Made by a program: the position numbers and the translations under genes | In this document: one piece after another, positions 43,419-52,858 of the stretch | Layout of the letters: every line of letters starts with the position of its first letter | Position numbering within the stretch: the stretch's first letter is position 1 | Assembly: GCF_029436685.1 (NCBI RefSeq) | Contig: NZ_JAROCY010000002.1 | Span: 186,001-250,000 of the forward strand | Length of the DNA stretch: 64,000 nucleotides | Source of the DNA: Novosphingobium cyanobacteriorum | GTDB lineage: Bacteria > Pseudomonadota > Alphaproteobacteria > Sphingomonadales > Sphingomonadaceae | Direction of reading: 5' to 3' | Notes under the pieces: model-generated | The model's input: the letters and a program-made list of their open reading frames with translations, nothing else | Told to the model about the DNA's origin: nothing | The model's database searches: none

Positions 43419-44936
43419 CTATTCCGCCGCCTCGCGCTGTTCCACCCCGGGCGCGCGGTCGAACTTCAGCACGCCGTCCTCCACCGGGTCGCTGGCCATC
43501 CACGCCTTGTCGGCCAGGTAATCCTGGTTCAGCCGCCAGCGCATGTCGGTCGCGCTCTTTGGCAATTCGCTCATCGCGCGCTGGATGTAACCGCTGGAAA
43601 AGTCATAGATGTTGTCTTCCACCAGCTTGTGGTCCGCCGCCAGGACAGGCACCGCCACGTCCGCGCTCCGGGCCTGCATGGTGTTCAGCACCCTGCACAC
43701 ATATTCGGCGTCCATATCCGCGCGCAGGGTCCACGATGCGTTCAGGTACCCGAACACCACCGAAAGGTTGGGCACGTTCGAGAACATGCAGCCCTTGTAA
43801 TAGAAGTGCTCGGCAAAGTTCACCGGCATCCCGTCAAGGCTCACCGCGATCTTGCCCGCCATCGCCATTTTCAGGCCGGTGGCGGTCACGATCACGTCGG
43901 CATCCAGATGCTGGCCCGATTGCAGCTGCACGCCCGTGGCGTCGATCCGCGCAATGCGGTCGGTCACCACGCTGGCCTTGCCCGCCTTGATCGCCTCGAA
44001 CAGGTCGTCGTCGGGCACCAGGCACAGCCGCTGGTCCCACGGGTCATAGGGCGGGGTAAAGGCCTTGGCGTCGTACTTGTCGCCCAGGATCTTCTTCAGC
44101 CGCTTGGTCAGGTATGTCTTCACGCCTTCCGGCTTGTTGCGCGCGCGCTTGAACAGCAGGTTCTGCAGCCACACGTTCTTGAACCGGGTTACGGCATAGG
44201 CCGTGCGCTCGGGCAGGATCTTGCGCAGCAGGTTGGCAAGGCCGTCCTTGGCCGGGCGGGTGATGTACCAGGTGGGCGTGCGTTGCAGCATGGTCACGTG
44301 CGAGGCCCGGGCGGTCATGCTCGGCACCAGCGTCACCGCGGTCGCGCCCGATCCGATCACCACCACGCGCTTGCCGGTATAGTCATAGTCCTCCGGCCAG
44401 AACTGCGGATGGACCAGGTCGCCCGTGAAGTCCTCCTTGCCCTCGATCGGCGCTTCATAGGGGCTGTCATAGTCGTAATAGCCCGATCCCAGATAGAGCC
44501 AGCGCGCCGTGGTCACGCTGCGCCTGCCGCTGTCGTCGGCGGTGGTCAGGCGCCACATCCCCGTGGCGCTGTCCCAGTCCGCGCCCAGCACCTTGGTGCC
44601 AAAGCGGATGTGCGGGCGGATGCCGCGCTGGTCGGCAATGCGGTTCAGGTATTCCAGAATCGAGTCGCCGTCCGCGATCGCCTTTTCATGCACCCATGGT
44701 TCGAAGCTGAAGCCCAGCGTGTGCATGTCACTGTCCGAACGCACCCCCGGGTATCGGAACAGGTCCCATGTCCCGCCGATCCGCTCGCGGCGCTCGATGA
44801 TCGTGTAGCTGCGGCCCGGACAGTGCATCGCCATGTGCGCCGCCATGCCGATGCCGCTGATCCCGGCTCCCACGATGGCCACGTCGACGTCGGGCACGCT
44901 GCTCGCCTTCGCCTCGATGCGCGATTCGGCTCCCAT
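43419..44936 (-). CDS. Flavin monooxygenase, Baeyer-Villiger type
   Basis: This 505-residue enzyme has two Rossmann motifs (VAIVGAGISGIGMA near the N-terminus for FAD; VVVIGSGATAVTL for NADPH) with the type I BVMO fingerprint FTGDLVHPQFWP between them, and the conserved GGTWDLFRYPGVRSDSD. It likely inserts oxygen into ketones or oxidises heteroatoms. I choose ATG 44936 (GGGAGAG upstream); ATG 44969 is possible. A near-palindromic site at 44971-44986 lies just upstream. CorA is divergent. Confidence 0.87.
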   Translation of the reverse strand: MGAESRIEAKASSVPDVDVAIVGAGISGIGMAAHMAMHCPGRSYTIIERRERIGGTWDLFRYPGVRSDSDMHTLGFSFEPWVHEKAIADGDSILEYLNRIADQRGIRPHIRFGTKVLGADWDSATGMWRLTTADDSGRRSVTTARWLYLGSGYYDYDSPYEAPIEGKEDFTGDLVHPQFWPEDYDYTGKRVVVIGSGATAVTLVPSMTARASHVTMLQRTPTWYITRPAKDGLANLLRKILPERTAYAVTRFKNVWLQNLLFKRARNKPEGVKTYLTKRLKKILGDKYDAKAFTPPYDPWDQRLCLVPDDDLFEAIKAGKASVVTDRIARIDATGVQLQSGQHLDADVIVTATGLKMAMAGKIAVSLDGMPVNFAEHFYYKGCMFSNVPNLSVVFGYLNASWTLRADMDAEYVCRVLNTMQARSADVAVPVLAADHKLVEDNIYDFSSGYIQRAMSELPKSATDMRWRLNQDYLADKAWMASDPVEDGVLKFDRAPGVEQREAAE

Positions 44937-44970
44937 CGGCTCTCTCCCATGCTTCTTGCTGACATCCATG

Positions 44971-44986
44971 TTAACTGATCGGTTGA
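44971..44986. promoter_or_regulatory. Palindromic operator-like site upstream of monooxygenase
   Basis: TTAACTGATCGGTTGA is a 16-base near-palindrome with core AAC-N-GATC-N-GTT. It sits in the 103-base divergent spacer, 35 bases upstream of the preferred monooxygenase start and 54 bases upstream of corA. The size and symmetry fit a TetR-family operator, which often control such oxidases. No TetR gene is adjacent, so the regulator is unidentified. Confidence 0.5.
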
Positions 44987-45039
44987 AATTTGCCAGCCCG
45001 ATTGCGCGGACCGCGTCTTGCCCGCTAACACCCCGTGTC

Positions 45040-46026
45040 ATGACCATCGTCGCCGCCCGCCGCTATGCCAATGGCAAGGTCCATGATCTCCCCATCGTGC
45101 TCGATGGCACACCGCATTCCGGGCCGGGAGGTCTGTTCTCGGGCAACGCGTTCGACTGGATCGGCCTGTGTGAACCCTCGGCGGCAGAGATGGACCTGAT
45201 CCGCCGGCAATACGGGCTCCACCCGCTTGCGGTGGAGGACGCGCTCAATCCGCGCCAGCTGCCCAAGGTGGATGTCTATGGCAAGCAGCTCTTCGTCGTC
45301 GCCCGCACCGCCGCGCTGGGGCAGGGGGAAGAGATCGTCTATGGCCAGACCGCGTTCTTCCTCGGCAAGGACTTCATCATCTCGGTCCGCTTCGGCTCCA
45401 ACCGCGCGCACACCGATCTGCGGCGCGATCTGGAAGCCGATGCCGAGCGCCTGTCCGAAGGGCCGGACTACGTGCTCCACGCCGTGCTCGATTTCATCGT
45501 CGATGGCTACCTGCCCATTGCCGACGCGCTGGAAGATGTTGCCCAGGCGATCGAGGAATCCGCGATCGATGCCTTTCCCGAACCGGACACCATCCGCCGC
45601 ATCTTCCGCCTGCGCCGCCAGCTGCGCCGCTATGAACGGGTGATCGGGCCGATGGAGGAGATGGTCGAACGGCTGGCGCAGGCGGACCTGCCCACCATCG
45701 ATCCCTCAGCCCGCATCTGGTTCCGCGATGTGCTCGATCATGTGCGCCGTGCCATGGCGCGCATGCGCGGCCTTAAGGAAACGCTGGCCGCCATCGTCGA
45801 AACCGCCAGCCTGCTGGAACAGCACCGCCAGGGCGAGATGACCCGCCAGCTTGCCGCCTGGGCCGCCATCCTTGCCGTGCCCACCGCCATCGCCGGCATC
45901 TATGGCATGAACTTCGATTACATCCCCGAGCTCAAGTGGCACTATGGCTACTTCTTCGTATGGATGCTGATCCTCGGCGTCTGCGGTGGCCTTTTCCTGC
46001 GCTTTCGCCGAATCGGCTGGTTGTGA
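45040..46026 (+). CDS. corA: CorA-family magnesium/divalent cation transporter
   Basis: This 328-residue protein has a large cytoplasmic N-terminal domain (PLAVEDALNPRQLPKVDVYGKQLFVVARTA; VRFGSNRAHTDLRRDLEAD) and two C-terminal membrane helices joined by the YGMNF loop (AIAGIYGMNFDYIPELKWHYGYFFVWMLIL). The GMN motif is the selectivity filter of CorA channels for Mg2+ (some homologues carry other divalents). ATG 45040 is the first start after the divergent spacer. Confidence 0.88.
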   Translation: MTIVAARRYANGKVHDLPIVLDGTPHSGPGGLFSGNAFDWIGLCEPSAAEMDLIRRQYGLHPLAVEDALNPRQLPKVDVYGKQLFVVARTAALGQGEEIVYGQTAFFLGKDFIISVRFGSNRAHTDLRRDLEADAERLSEGPDYVLHAVLDFIVDGYLPIADALEDVAQAIEESAIDAFPEPDTIRRIFRLRRQLRRYERVIGPMEEMVERLAQADLPTIDPSARIWFRDVLDHVRRAMARMRGLKETLAAIVETASLLEQHRQGEMTRQLAAWAAILAVPTAIAGIYGMNFDYIPELKWHYGYFFVWMLILGVCGGLFLRFRRIGWL

Positions 46027-46161
46027 AAAAGCGTTAACGCCATCTTCCCGGCTGCATGCGAAGCGCTCGTATTTCCTTCGTACAGTGGAATTAACGCCCT
46101 GCTGGCAATGGGTTACCTATGGATCGCCCGGGCTCGCCCGGTAAAAACAGAGGTTTAACCC

Positions 46162-47940
46162 ATGGCTGTGCTCGCCAATGTCAGGATCAAGACGCTTTCC
46201 ATCGCCGCCAATCTTCTCTTGGCGGCAGTAGCGGTCGGCGGATCCCTGACAGCCTACATCGGCGCCACCAACGTGGTGTCCAAGCTCGACATGGTGGCCA
46301 ACAACACCGTGCCTTCGCTCGCCGATCTCTCCAATCTCGGCACCAGTGCGCTCGAAGCCCGGGTGCTGATGGCCAAGCAGATCCTTGCCACCGACCCGAC
46401 CGAGGCGATGACCATCGACGACGAGCTTGCCGCCAAGGAGCAGGCGGTCGACAAGATGATCGCCGACTATCGCCCGCTGGTCTACAACGCGGAAGAGCAG
46501 AAGCTGCTCGATGCGATCGACGGTGCGTGGAAGGACTGGAAGGCCGGGGCCGAACCGATCCGCGCGCTCACCCTGCAGACCGAAACCGCCGCGGCGACCC
46601 AGGCCTTCAATACGGATCTCAACCCCAAGGGCGTGGCTCTGGCCGAATCGATCACCGCCATCCGCGATTTCAACGAAAAGCTGGGCAAGGAAGCGGGCAA
46701 TGCCGGCCTCGCCAGCGGCAAGGCCGAACAGAAGACCGCGCTGATCATTGCCGGCCTGTCCGGGATCATCGCGCTGCTCGTCATCGCATTCACGTTCACC
46801 CGCGTCGCCCGCCCGCTCGCCGGCATGACCGCCGCGATGGAAGACATGGCCGCCGGAAACCTCGATCGCACCGTGCCCTATCTCGATAATGGCGACGAGA
46901 TCGGCGGCATCGGCCGCGCGCTCCAGGCGATCAAGGAAGCCATCGCCCGCCGCTCGCGTGACGAGGCCGAAGCACGGCTGGAAGTGCAGCAGCGCATGGT
47001 CGGCGGTCTCGCCACCGGCCTGGCAGACCTCCGCGATGGCAAGCTCGACTGCCGCATCGAACATGCCTTCCCGCCCGAATACGAAGGCCTGCGCCATGAT
47101 TTCAACCAGACGGTCGAGGCGCTTGCCGGCGTGATCGCCGAAGTGGTGCAGGGCGCGCAGAACGTGCGTACCGCGGCCAGCGAAATCGCCAGCGCGGCGT
47201 CCGACCTTTCCGGCCGCACCGAAAGCCAGGCCGCCGCGCTCGAGGAATCCGCCGCCGCCGTGCGCCAGCTCACCGAATCCGTGCGCGATACCGCCCGCAC
47301 CGCTGGCGAAGCGCGCCTCGTTGCCGGCGATGCCAGCAAGGATGCGGGGCAGAGCGGCGAGATGATGATTCGCGCCGTTTCCGCGATCGAGGAGATCGCC
47401 CGGTCCAGCGCCCGCATGGGTGAAATCGTCTCGCTGATCGAAGGCATCGCCTTCCAGACCAACCTGCTCGCGCTCAACGCCGGGGTAGAGGCCGCCCGTG
47501 CCGGCGAATCCGGCAAGGGCTTCGCCGTCGTCGCCAATGAAGTGCGCGCGCTGGCGCAGCGCAGCGCCGATGCCGCGGCCGAAATCACCGGCATCATCAA
47601 GACCAGCGAACAGGAAGTGGCCGATGGCGTGCAGTTGATCGGCCAGACCCAGTCCGCGCTCCAGGGCATCGTGCAGCACACCGCCCGCCTGTCCGACATG
47701 ATCGGCGCCATCGCCGCATCCACCGGCGAACAGTCCAGCGCGATCAACCAGGTCAACACCGTGGTGGGCGAAATGGACCGCATCACCCAGCAGAACGCCG
47801 CACTGGTGGAGGAATCGACCGCAGCTTCACAGCATCTGTCCGCCGCCGCGGTCAACCTGCTGCAGATGGTCCAGCGCTTCGATCTCGGCCGGGGCCAAGC
47901 CAGCAGCCAGGGCCAGCCGCCACGGCGCCTCGCCGCTTAA
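46162..47940 (+). CDS. Membrane-bound methyl-accepting chemotaxis protein
   Basis: This 592-residue receptor has TM1 (LSIAANLLLAAVAVGGSLTAYIG), a periplasmic helical sensor (~residues 35-190, four-helix-bundle type), TM2 (ALIIAGLSGIIALLVIAFTFT), HAMP (VARPLAGMTAAMEDMAAGNLD), and the signalling hairpin [44 protein letters not shown]. No CheR-tethering pentapeptide is seen at the C-terminus. It is coded alone, 8 kb from the che operon, and ends with a hairpin terminator. The ligand is unknown. Confidence 0.93.
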   Translation: MAVLANVRIKTLSIAANLLLAAVAVGGSLTAYIGATNVVSKLDMVANNTVPSLADLSNLGTSALEARVLMAKQILATDPTEAMTIDDELAAKEQAVDKMIADYRPLVYNAEEQKLLDAIDGAWKDWKAGAEPIRALTLQTETAAATQAFNTDLNPKGVALAESITAIRDFNEKLGKEAGNAGLASGKAEQKTALIIAGLSGIIALLVIAFTFTRVARPLAGMTAAMEDMAAGNLDRTVPYLDNGDEIGGIGRALQAIKEAIARRSRDEAEARLEVQQRMVGGLATGLADLRDGKLDCRIEHAFPPEYEGLRHDFNQTVEALAGVIAEVVQGAQNVRTAASEIASAASDLSGRTESQAAALEESAAAVRQLTESVRDTARTAGEARLVAGDASKDAGQSGEMMIRAVSAIEEIARSSARMGEIVSLIEGIAFQTNLLALNAGVEAARAGESGKGFAVVANEVRALAQRSADAAAEITGIIKTSEQEVADGVQLIGQTQSALQGIVQHTARLSDMIGAIAASTGEQSSAINQVNTVVGEMDRITQQNAALVEESTAASQHLSAAAVNLLQMVQRFDLGRGQASSQGQPPRRLAA

Positions 47941-47956
47941 GGTCTCTTCCCGGAGC

Positions 47957-47990
47957 AGAAAGGGGCGTGCCACCCGGCGTGCCCCTTTCT
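47957..47990 (+). terminator. Hairpin terminator after chemoreceptor gene
   Basis: Perfect 10-base arms AGAAAGGGGC and GCCCCTTTCT flank a 14-base loop, 16 bases after the chemoreceptor stop. The right arm carries the CTTTCT pyrimidine tract, though a long T run is lacking. Confidence 0.7.
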
Positions 47991-48074
47991 CGCGTCTTGG
48001 GCCTCGATCGCGATAGCCAACCCCGGCTCTCATGCGTTACGCCCCAAACCAGCATTCGGGGGCAAGCGAAACCA

Positions 48075-48983
48075 ATGGCCGGCGGTTCCACCAAAACGAT
48101 TCTCATCGCGCTCGGCGCCAACGTCGGCATCGCCGCGGCCAAGTTCGTTGCCGCCGCCTTCACCGGCTCGTCGGCCATGCTCACCGAAGGCGTCCACAGT
48201 CTCGTCGATTCCACCAACCAGCTGCTGCTGCTCTATGGCCGCGCCCGCTCGAAAAAGCCGGCCGATGCCGCCCACCCCTTCGGCTATGGGCGTGAACTCT
48301 ATTTCTGGTCCTTCATCGTTGCGATCCTCGTCTTCGCGCTGGGCGCGGGCGTCTCGGTCTATGAAGGCGTGCTGCACATGCTTGAGCCAGAGCCCGCCAC
48401 CAGCCCGCTGATCGCCTTCACCGTGCTCGGCATCGCCTTTGCGCTCGAAGGCTGGTCCACGATCGCCGCGCTCAAGGATTTCAACGCTGCCCGCCGCGGC
48501 ACCATCTGGCAGGAAATTCGCGGAACAAAGGATGCGGCCACGCTCGTCATCCTGCTGGAAAACTCGGGCGCGCTTGTGGGCCTCGTCGTCGCGGCACTCG
48601 GCCTCGCGCTCAGCCTGCTCACCGGCAACCCGCTGTGGGATGGGCTTGCCTCGGTGGTCATCGGCCTCGTCCTCGGCGTCCTCGCGGTCGTCCTGCTCTA
48701 TGAAGCGAAAGGCCTGCTGATCGGTGAAAGCGCCGATCCCGCGCTGGTCACCGCCATCCAGGAATGCGCCGCCGCCCACACCGGCATCGTCCGCGTCCAC
48801 GAAGTGCTCACCCTGCACAGCGCGCCGACGATGGTCACCGCCATCATCAGCGCCGATTTCGAAGACAGCATGTCCGCGCGCGACGTGGAACGCATCGTCC
48901 TCGCCATCGAACGCGACGTGGCAACCCGCTATCCCATCCTCTCCCGCGTCTACGTCCGCCCGCGTGACAGCAGCGCGAAGTAG
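48075..48983 (+). CDS. Cation diffusion facilitator transporter
   Basis: This 302-residue protein has the CDF layout: TM helices with LTEGVHSLVDSTNQLLLLYGRARSKKPADAAHPFGYGRELYFWSFI, LVILLENSGALVGLVVAALGLAL, and a C-terminal cytoplasmic domain (VTAIQECAAAHTGIVRVHEVLTLHSAPTMVTAIISADFED). CDF proteins exchange Zn2+, Co2+, Fe2+ or Mn2+ for protons. This one is close to the branch with HPFGYGRE. Metal specificity is not readable. ATG 48075 trims the upstream frame that begins before the terminator. Confidence 0.88.
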   Translation: MAGGSTKTILIALGANVGIAAAKFVAAAFTGSSAMLTEGVHSLVDSTNQLLLLYGRARSKKPADAAHPFGYGRELYFWSFIVAILVFALGAGVSVYEGVLHMLEPEPATSPLIAFTVLGIAFALEGWSTIAALKDFNAARRGTIWQEIRGTKDAATLVILLENSGALVGLVVAALGLALSLLTGNPLWDGLASVVIGLVLGVLAVVLLYEAKGLLIGESADPALVTAIQECAAAHTGIVRVHEVLTLHSAPTMVTAIISADFEDSMSARDVERIVLAIERDVATRYPILSRVYVRPRDSSAK

Positions 48984-48992
48984 CGCAGGGCG

Positions 48993-50498
48993 CTATTGCG
49001 CGGGCGGCCGGTTGGCTGGCCCGTTCAGGTTGAACACCCGCGCCACCAGCGATTCCAGCGCCTGGAACACGCCCTCCACGCCGAACCCGGCCACGAAGCA
49101 CAGGGCCGATGTGCTCAGGAACACCCCCTGCAAAAGGCCGTCCGGCGCGCCGGGGCTGGCCGTGTCGTGCGAAACGAACAGGCCGATCACCGCCCCGGTC
49201 AGCGCACCCAGCACCAGCTGGATCAGCGCCATCCGCAGATGGCGGGGGCTCAGCAGGTAATCGCGCATCGCGGCGGCAAGGTTGCGCATCACCGCCGCGC
49301 CCGCGCCCAGCACGCCATAAAGGATCGGCAGGATGTTGTTGGCCATCACCGTCAGCAGCACGGTCGCCCATTGCACGTTGACCTTGCCGGGGTCGGATTG
49401 GGGCGGCGTGTTGCGCGGCCTTGGTCCGCTCTGTGTCGCGGCAATGTCGTTTTTCGGATTGCCCAGCCGCGCCAGGTTCTGCACCAGCCCATTCTGCAGC
49501 CACCAGTCCAGGTTCAGCCGCGCCACTGCCAGTTGGCGTGCATTGTCCGTCCATTTGGTCTGGAACGCCTGCATCTCGATCGATGGCGGTGCCGGTTCGG
49601 CCCCTTGCGCCTCTGTTGCGGTCCTCTGCTGGATGATCTCCTTGGCCCGCTGCTCTTCCATCCCCTTGCCGATGTCTGCCCGCTCCGCAGTCAGCGTGTC
49701 GATCCGCGTCAGCAGTGCCGCCCCCGTCGCTGCGCTCCATGAAAGGAACGTGGTGAAGGCCAGCACCGAAATCAGGAAGATCAGCAGCCAGTTGGTGAAC
49801 AGGCGAAGCTGGCGGGCCGGGCGCACGAACGCCGGAAAGGCAAGGCCCGCCAGCTTGTCGCGTGAAAGGCGGTTGCGCAGGAACTGCTCCCACATCTGCC
49901 CATCCTCAACCTGCTCGTCCAGCAGCTGCGCCGTGCGGTTGAACATGCGCCGCAGGCCTGCGGGCACGATGCCGGGCAGCCATCCGGTCTCATCCCGCTC
50001 GGCATCGATGCGGTTCGATGTGCGCTGGTCCCCGGCATACAGCAGGCTGAAGGCAATCGTCGCGCTTGTCGCCGGCGCTGCCGCCAGGTTCAGCGCATCA
50101 CGCACTCGGTACAGTTCGGCCGCCTGTTCCGCCAACGGGCGCTTCGGTCGGTCCTGCGGGGGATAATGGATCTCGCTGATACGCTGGATCCAGTCCTCAT
50201 GGTCCTTGCCCTCAGGTGCGGCAAACACCGCCGCGTCGATCCGCTCGGGCAGCTTCTTTTCCTTGGTGGCCGATACGTTGTCCAGCAGCAGGTAGACCTC
50301 GGCCAGCTGATGGAAGAAGAACGAATCCCGGATCAGGTCGGCATCGCCCGGTTGCGATGAAGATACATCGGCGGCCCTCTGCGAAGCCGCCGGGTCGGGT
50401 GTCTGTGTCGTCTGCCCCTCAACCGTCTGCGTTCGGTCGGCGGAGGTATCCGCCTCAGCCGCCGTGGTGTCTGCGCCGGTTTCAACTTCACCCGCCAT
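48993..50498 (-). CDS. Membrane protein of unknown function
   Basis: No family is recognised for this 501-residue protein. The N-terminal ~55 residues are acidic and low in complexity (AAEADTSADRTQTVEG). Residues 56-230 are a soluble, mixed region (DSFFFHQLAEVYLLLDNVSATKEKKLPERIDAAVF). TM1 is near 234-256, followed by a ~115-residue helical loop and three more membrane helices near 375-402, 422-443 and 456-476. A GGGAGG ribosome site supports ATG 50498. It converges with the CDF gene, nine bases apart. It could be a scaffold or channel-like protein. Confidence 0.7.
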   Translation of the reverse strand: MAGEVETGADTTAAEADTSADRTQTVEGQTTQTPDPAASQRAADVSSSQPGDADLIRDSFFFHQLAEVYLLLDNVSATKEKKLPERIDAAVFAAPEGKDHEDWIQRISEIHYPPQDRPKRPLAEQAAELYRVRDALNLAAAPATSATIAFSLLYAGDQRTSNRIDAERDETGWLPGIVPAGLRRMFNRTAQLLDEQVEDGQMWEQFLRNRLSRDKLAGLAFPAFVRPARQLRLFTNWLLIFLISVLAFTTFLSWSAATGAALLTRIDTLTAERADIGKGMEEQRAKEIIQQRTATEAQGAEPAPPSIEMQAFQTKWTDNARQLAVARLNLDWWLQNGLVQNLARLGNPKNDIAATQSGPRPRNTPPQSDPGKVNVQWATVLLTVMANNILPILYGVLGAGAAVMRNLAAAMRDYLLSPRHLRMALIQLVLGALTGAVIGLFVSHDTASPGAPDGLLQGVFLSTSALCFVAGFGVEGVFQALESLVARVFNLNGPANRPPAQ

Positions 50499-50659
50499 GG
50501 CCAACCTCCCGAATCCCGATTTCCCCGCAGTTACGTTACGTCATCCGTGCCATTTCCCAAGCGCAATTGTGGTCAAAACGGGCTGCCTTTCGGCTGCTTT
50601 GCAATTCGCTGCATCGGGTCCATGCTGTTCGCTCCATCCGTCCAAGGGAGTGCCCCCGA

Positions 50660-51019
50660 ATGCGCGTCATGGTTTTCGTCAAGGCCACCGAACCCAGCGA
50701 GGCTGAAGTCATGCCCACGCAGGATGCGTTCGACGCGATGGGCCGCTTCAATGATGAACTCGAAGCCGCCGGGGTCTTCGTCATGGCCGATGGCCTGCGC
50801 CCCAGCCGCGATGGCGTGCGCGTTGGCTTCGATGGCGATGCCCGCACGGTTGAACCCGGCCCCTTCACCCCTGCGCATGAACTCGTCGCCGGCTTCTGGA
50901 TCTGGGAAGTCGCCTCGATGGCCGAAGCGATCGAATGGGCCAAACGCTGCCCCAACCCCATGCCCGTCCCCAGCAAACTCGAAATCCGCCCGTTCTACGG
51001 ACCGTTGGATATCGGGTGA
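50660..51019 (+). CDS. YciI-like protein
   Basis: This 119-residue protein matches the YCII/DGPF-type dimeric ferredoxin-like family: MRVMVFVKATEPSEAEVMPTQDAFDAMGRFNDELEAAG, DGLRPSRDGVRVGFDGDARTVEPGPFTPAHELVAGFWIWEVASMAEAIEWAKRCPNPM. The invariant His/Asp of catalytic YciI proteins was not clearly placed. Family roles vary, and members are often linked to ECF sigma factors; none is adjacent. ATG 50660 follows GGGAG. The in-frame upstream extension to 50216 is antisense to the membrane-protein gene and is dropped. Confidence 0.8.
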   Translation: MRVMVFVKATEPSEAEVMPTQDAFDAMGRFNDELEAAGVFVMADGLRPSRDGVRVGFDGDARTVEPGPFTPAHELVAGFWIWEVASMAEAIEWAKRCPNPMPVPSKLEIRPFYGPLDIG

Positions 51020-51069
51020 GAGACAAGGGCGTGATCGAGACAGGACAGCCACCTTTTGCAGTGGTCACG

Positions 51070-51090
51070 CGCGTGCCAATTCGGCACGCG
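51070..51090. terminator. Hairpin, possible terminator
   Basis: Perfect 8-base arms CGCGTGCC and GGCACGCG enclose the loop AATTC, 50 bases after the YciI-like gene. No T-tract follows, so factor-independent termination is uncertain. Confidence 0.5.
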
Positions 51091-51097
51091 AAGGCCG

Positions 51098-51125
51098 ATA
51101 GATAACAGACGCGTCTGTTATCTAT
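51098..51125. repeat. 28-bp perfect palindrome
   Basis: The left arm ATAGATAACAGACG is followed directly by its exact reverse complement CGTCTGTTATCTAT with no spacer. A 14-base arm with zero loop is unlikely by chance and is poor as a terminator; it reads more like a protein-binding or recombination site. It lies eight bases after the hairpin at 51070-51090. Confidence 0.85.
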
Positions 51126-51347
51126 AAATCGCTTTCCTACATGTCGCGAATATGCACAATGACGGGCAGATCGCGCTCTTTCTCATCCGTCAATCTCACA
51201 GCAAGTCATTGATATTACGTTGTGGTGGCGTCGCACCGCAGCCACCCTGCCCGGGCGCAGCCACGCCGCTCGCCTTCGGTTCGGGCAGTTCCGCATTTTA
51301 CGCATTATACAGTGTCAACTGTGTCAACCTCGTGCGGGCCAGATCGG

Positions 51348-52739
51348 TTAACTCGCGATCACGCCGAACAGGTCGTGGGCGTCGGCTTCCTCGATCTCCA
51401 CGTCCACGAAGTCACCCGGCTTAAGGCTTTCGGGTACGTTGCGCAGATATACCGCGCCGTCGATCTCGGGCGCGTCGGCCTGGCTGCGGCCGGTGGCGCC
51501 CACGTCGCCGTCCTCGTCGGGTTCGCCCACCTCGTCGATGATCACGCGGATCGTACGGCCGACCTTGGCCGCCAGTTTCGCCGCGCTGATCGCCTCGGTC
51601 TTTTCCATGATCCGGGCATAGCGCTCTTCCTTCACCGCCTCGGGCACCGGGTCGAGCAAGTCGTTTGCCGCCGCGCCCGCCACCGGCTCGAAGCGGAACG
51701 CGCCGACGCGGTCCAGCTGCGCCTCGTCCAGCCAGTCGAGCAGGTACTGGAAATCGGCCTCGGTCTCTCCCGGAAAGCCGACCACGAAGCTGGACCGGAT
51801 GGCGAGGTCGGGGCAGATCTCCCGCCAGGCGCGGATGCGCTCCAGCACCTTGGCCTCGTTCGCCGGGCGCTTCATCGCACGCAGCACGTTGGGGCTGGCG
51901 TGCTGGAACGGGATGTCGAGATAGGGCGTCACCAGCCCCTCAGCCATCAGCGGGATCACGGCGTCAACATGGGGGTAGGGGTAGACATAGTGCAGCCGCA
52001 CCCACGGCGTGTGCCCGTCCGGCGTCTTCAGCTGGCCCAGCTCGCGCGCCAGGTCGGTCATGTGGGTGCGCACCTCGCGCCCCTTCCAGGTCCGCGTCTC
52101 GTGGCGCACGTCGACGCCATAGGCCGATGTGTCCTGGCTGATCACCAGCAGCTCGCGCGTGCCTGCCGCCACCAGCTTTTCCGCCTCGCGCAGCACCGCA
52201 TCGATCCGTCGGCTGGCCAGCTTGCCACGCAGCGAAGGGATGATGCAGAACGCGCAGGCGTGGTTGCAGCCTTCGGAAATCTTCAGGTAGCTGTAGTGCC
52301 GCGGGGTCAGCTTCACGTCGCCCGGCTCGGCCTGCGGGATCAGGTCGATGTAGGGGCCCATGCTCGGCGGCGCGGCTTCGTGCACCGCTTCCACCACCGC
52401 CTCATACTGGTGCGCGCCGGTCACCGCCAGCACCTGGGGGAAGCGGGCGCGGATCGCCTCGGCCTCGTTGCCCATGCACCCGGTCACGATCACGCGGCCG
52501 TTCTCGGCCATCGCCTCGCCGATCGCGGCCAGGCTCTCCTCCTTCGCGCTGTCAAGGAAGCCGCAGGTGTTGACCAGCACCACGTCCGCCCCGGCATAGT
52601 CCGCGCTCATGGCATAGCCATCGGCGCGCAGCCGGGTGAGAATGCGCTCGCTGTCGACCAGCGCCTTGGGGCAGCCCAGGCTGACCATGCCCACCTTGGG
52701 CGCTTCGGGAAGGGTGATCGGGGTATCGGTAGTTGCCAT
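51348..52739 (-). CDS. rimO: Ribosomal protein S12 methylthiotransferase
   Basis: RimO (463 residues) is a radical-SAM methylthiotransferase that modifies an aspartate of S12. The N-terminal domain begins [22 protein letters not shown], the form that separates RimO from MiaB. The radical-SAM motif is CNHACAFC (CxxxCxxC) within [20 protein letters not shown], and a C-terminal TRAM domain ends the protein ([12 protein letters not shown]...[18 protein letters not shown]). ATG 52739 trims 13 residues from the longest frame. Confidence 0.94.
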   Translation of the reverse strand: MATTDTPITLPEAPKVGMVSLGCPKALVDSERILTRLRADGYAMSADYAGADVVLVNTCGFLDSAKEESLAAIGEAMAENGRVIVTGCMGNEAEAIRARFPQVLAVTGAHQYEAVVEAVHEAAPPSMGPYIDLIPQAEPGDVKLTPRHYSYLKISEGCNHACAFCIIPSLRGKLASRRIDAVLREAEKLVAAGTRELLVISQDTSAYGVDVRHETRTWKGREVRTHMTDLARELGQLKTPDGHTPWVRLHYVYPYPHVDAVIPLMAEGLVTPYLDIPFQHASPNVLRAMKRPANEAKVLERIRAWREICPDLAIRSSFVVGFPGETEADFQYLLDWLDEAQLDRVGAFRFEPVAGAAANDLLDPVPEAVKEERYARIMEKTEAISAAKLAAKVGRTIRVIIDEVGEPDEDGDVGATGRSQADAPEIDGAVYLRNVPESLKPGDFVDVEIEEADAHDLFGVIAS

Positions 52740-52858
52740 CTTGGCCGCGCCCCTACACGGATTCGGCGGAACAGTCACCCACGTGCGCCCTTGCCGCCAT
52801 TTGCCATTCCGTGGCCGCAGGGGTAAGGCCGCGGCGGGGCACCACGGAAAGGTGATCG

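Larger units (their letters stand above)
51020..51347. other. Convergent intergenic region with palindromes
   Basis: These 328 bases lie between the ends of two convergent genes and carry no credible ORF. Besides the two hairpins listed separately, near the rimO end there are short direct repeats (AGTGTCAAC/TGTGTCAAC around 51311-51328; CGCATTTTACGCATT around 51292-51306). The stretch is richer in A+T than its flanks. No tRNA or IS ends were recognised. Confidence 0.5.

Noticed and set aside
46027..46161. Two TTAACGCC copies upstream of the chemoreceptor gene as a possible CtrA site
   Set aside because: The spacing (57 bases) does not fit the TTAA-N7-TTAA pattern and no other support exists.
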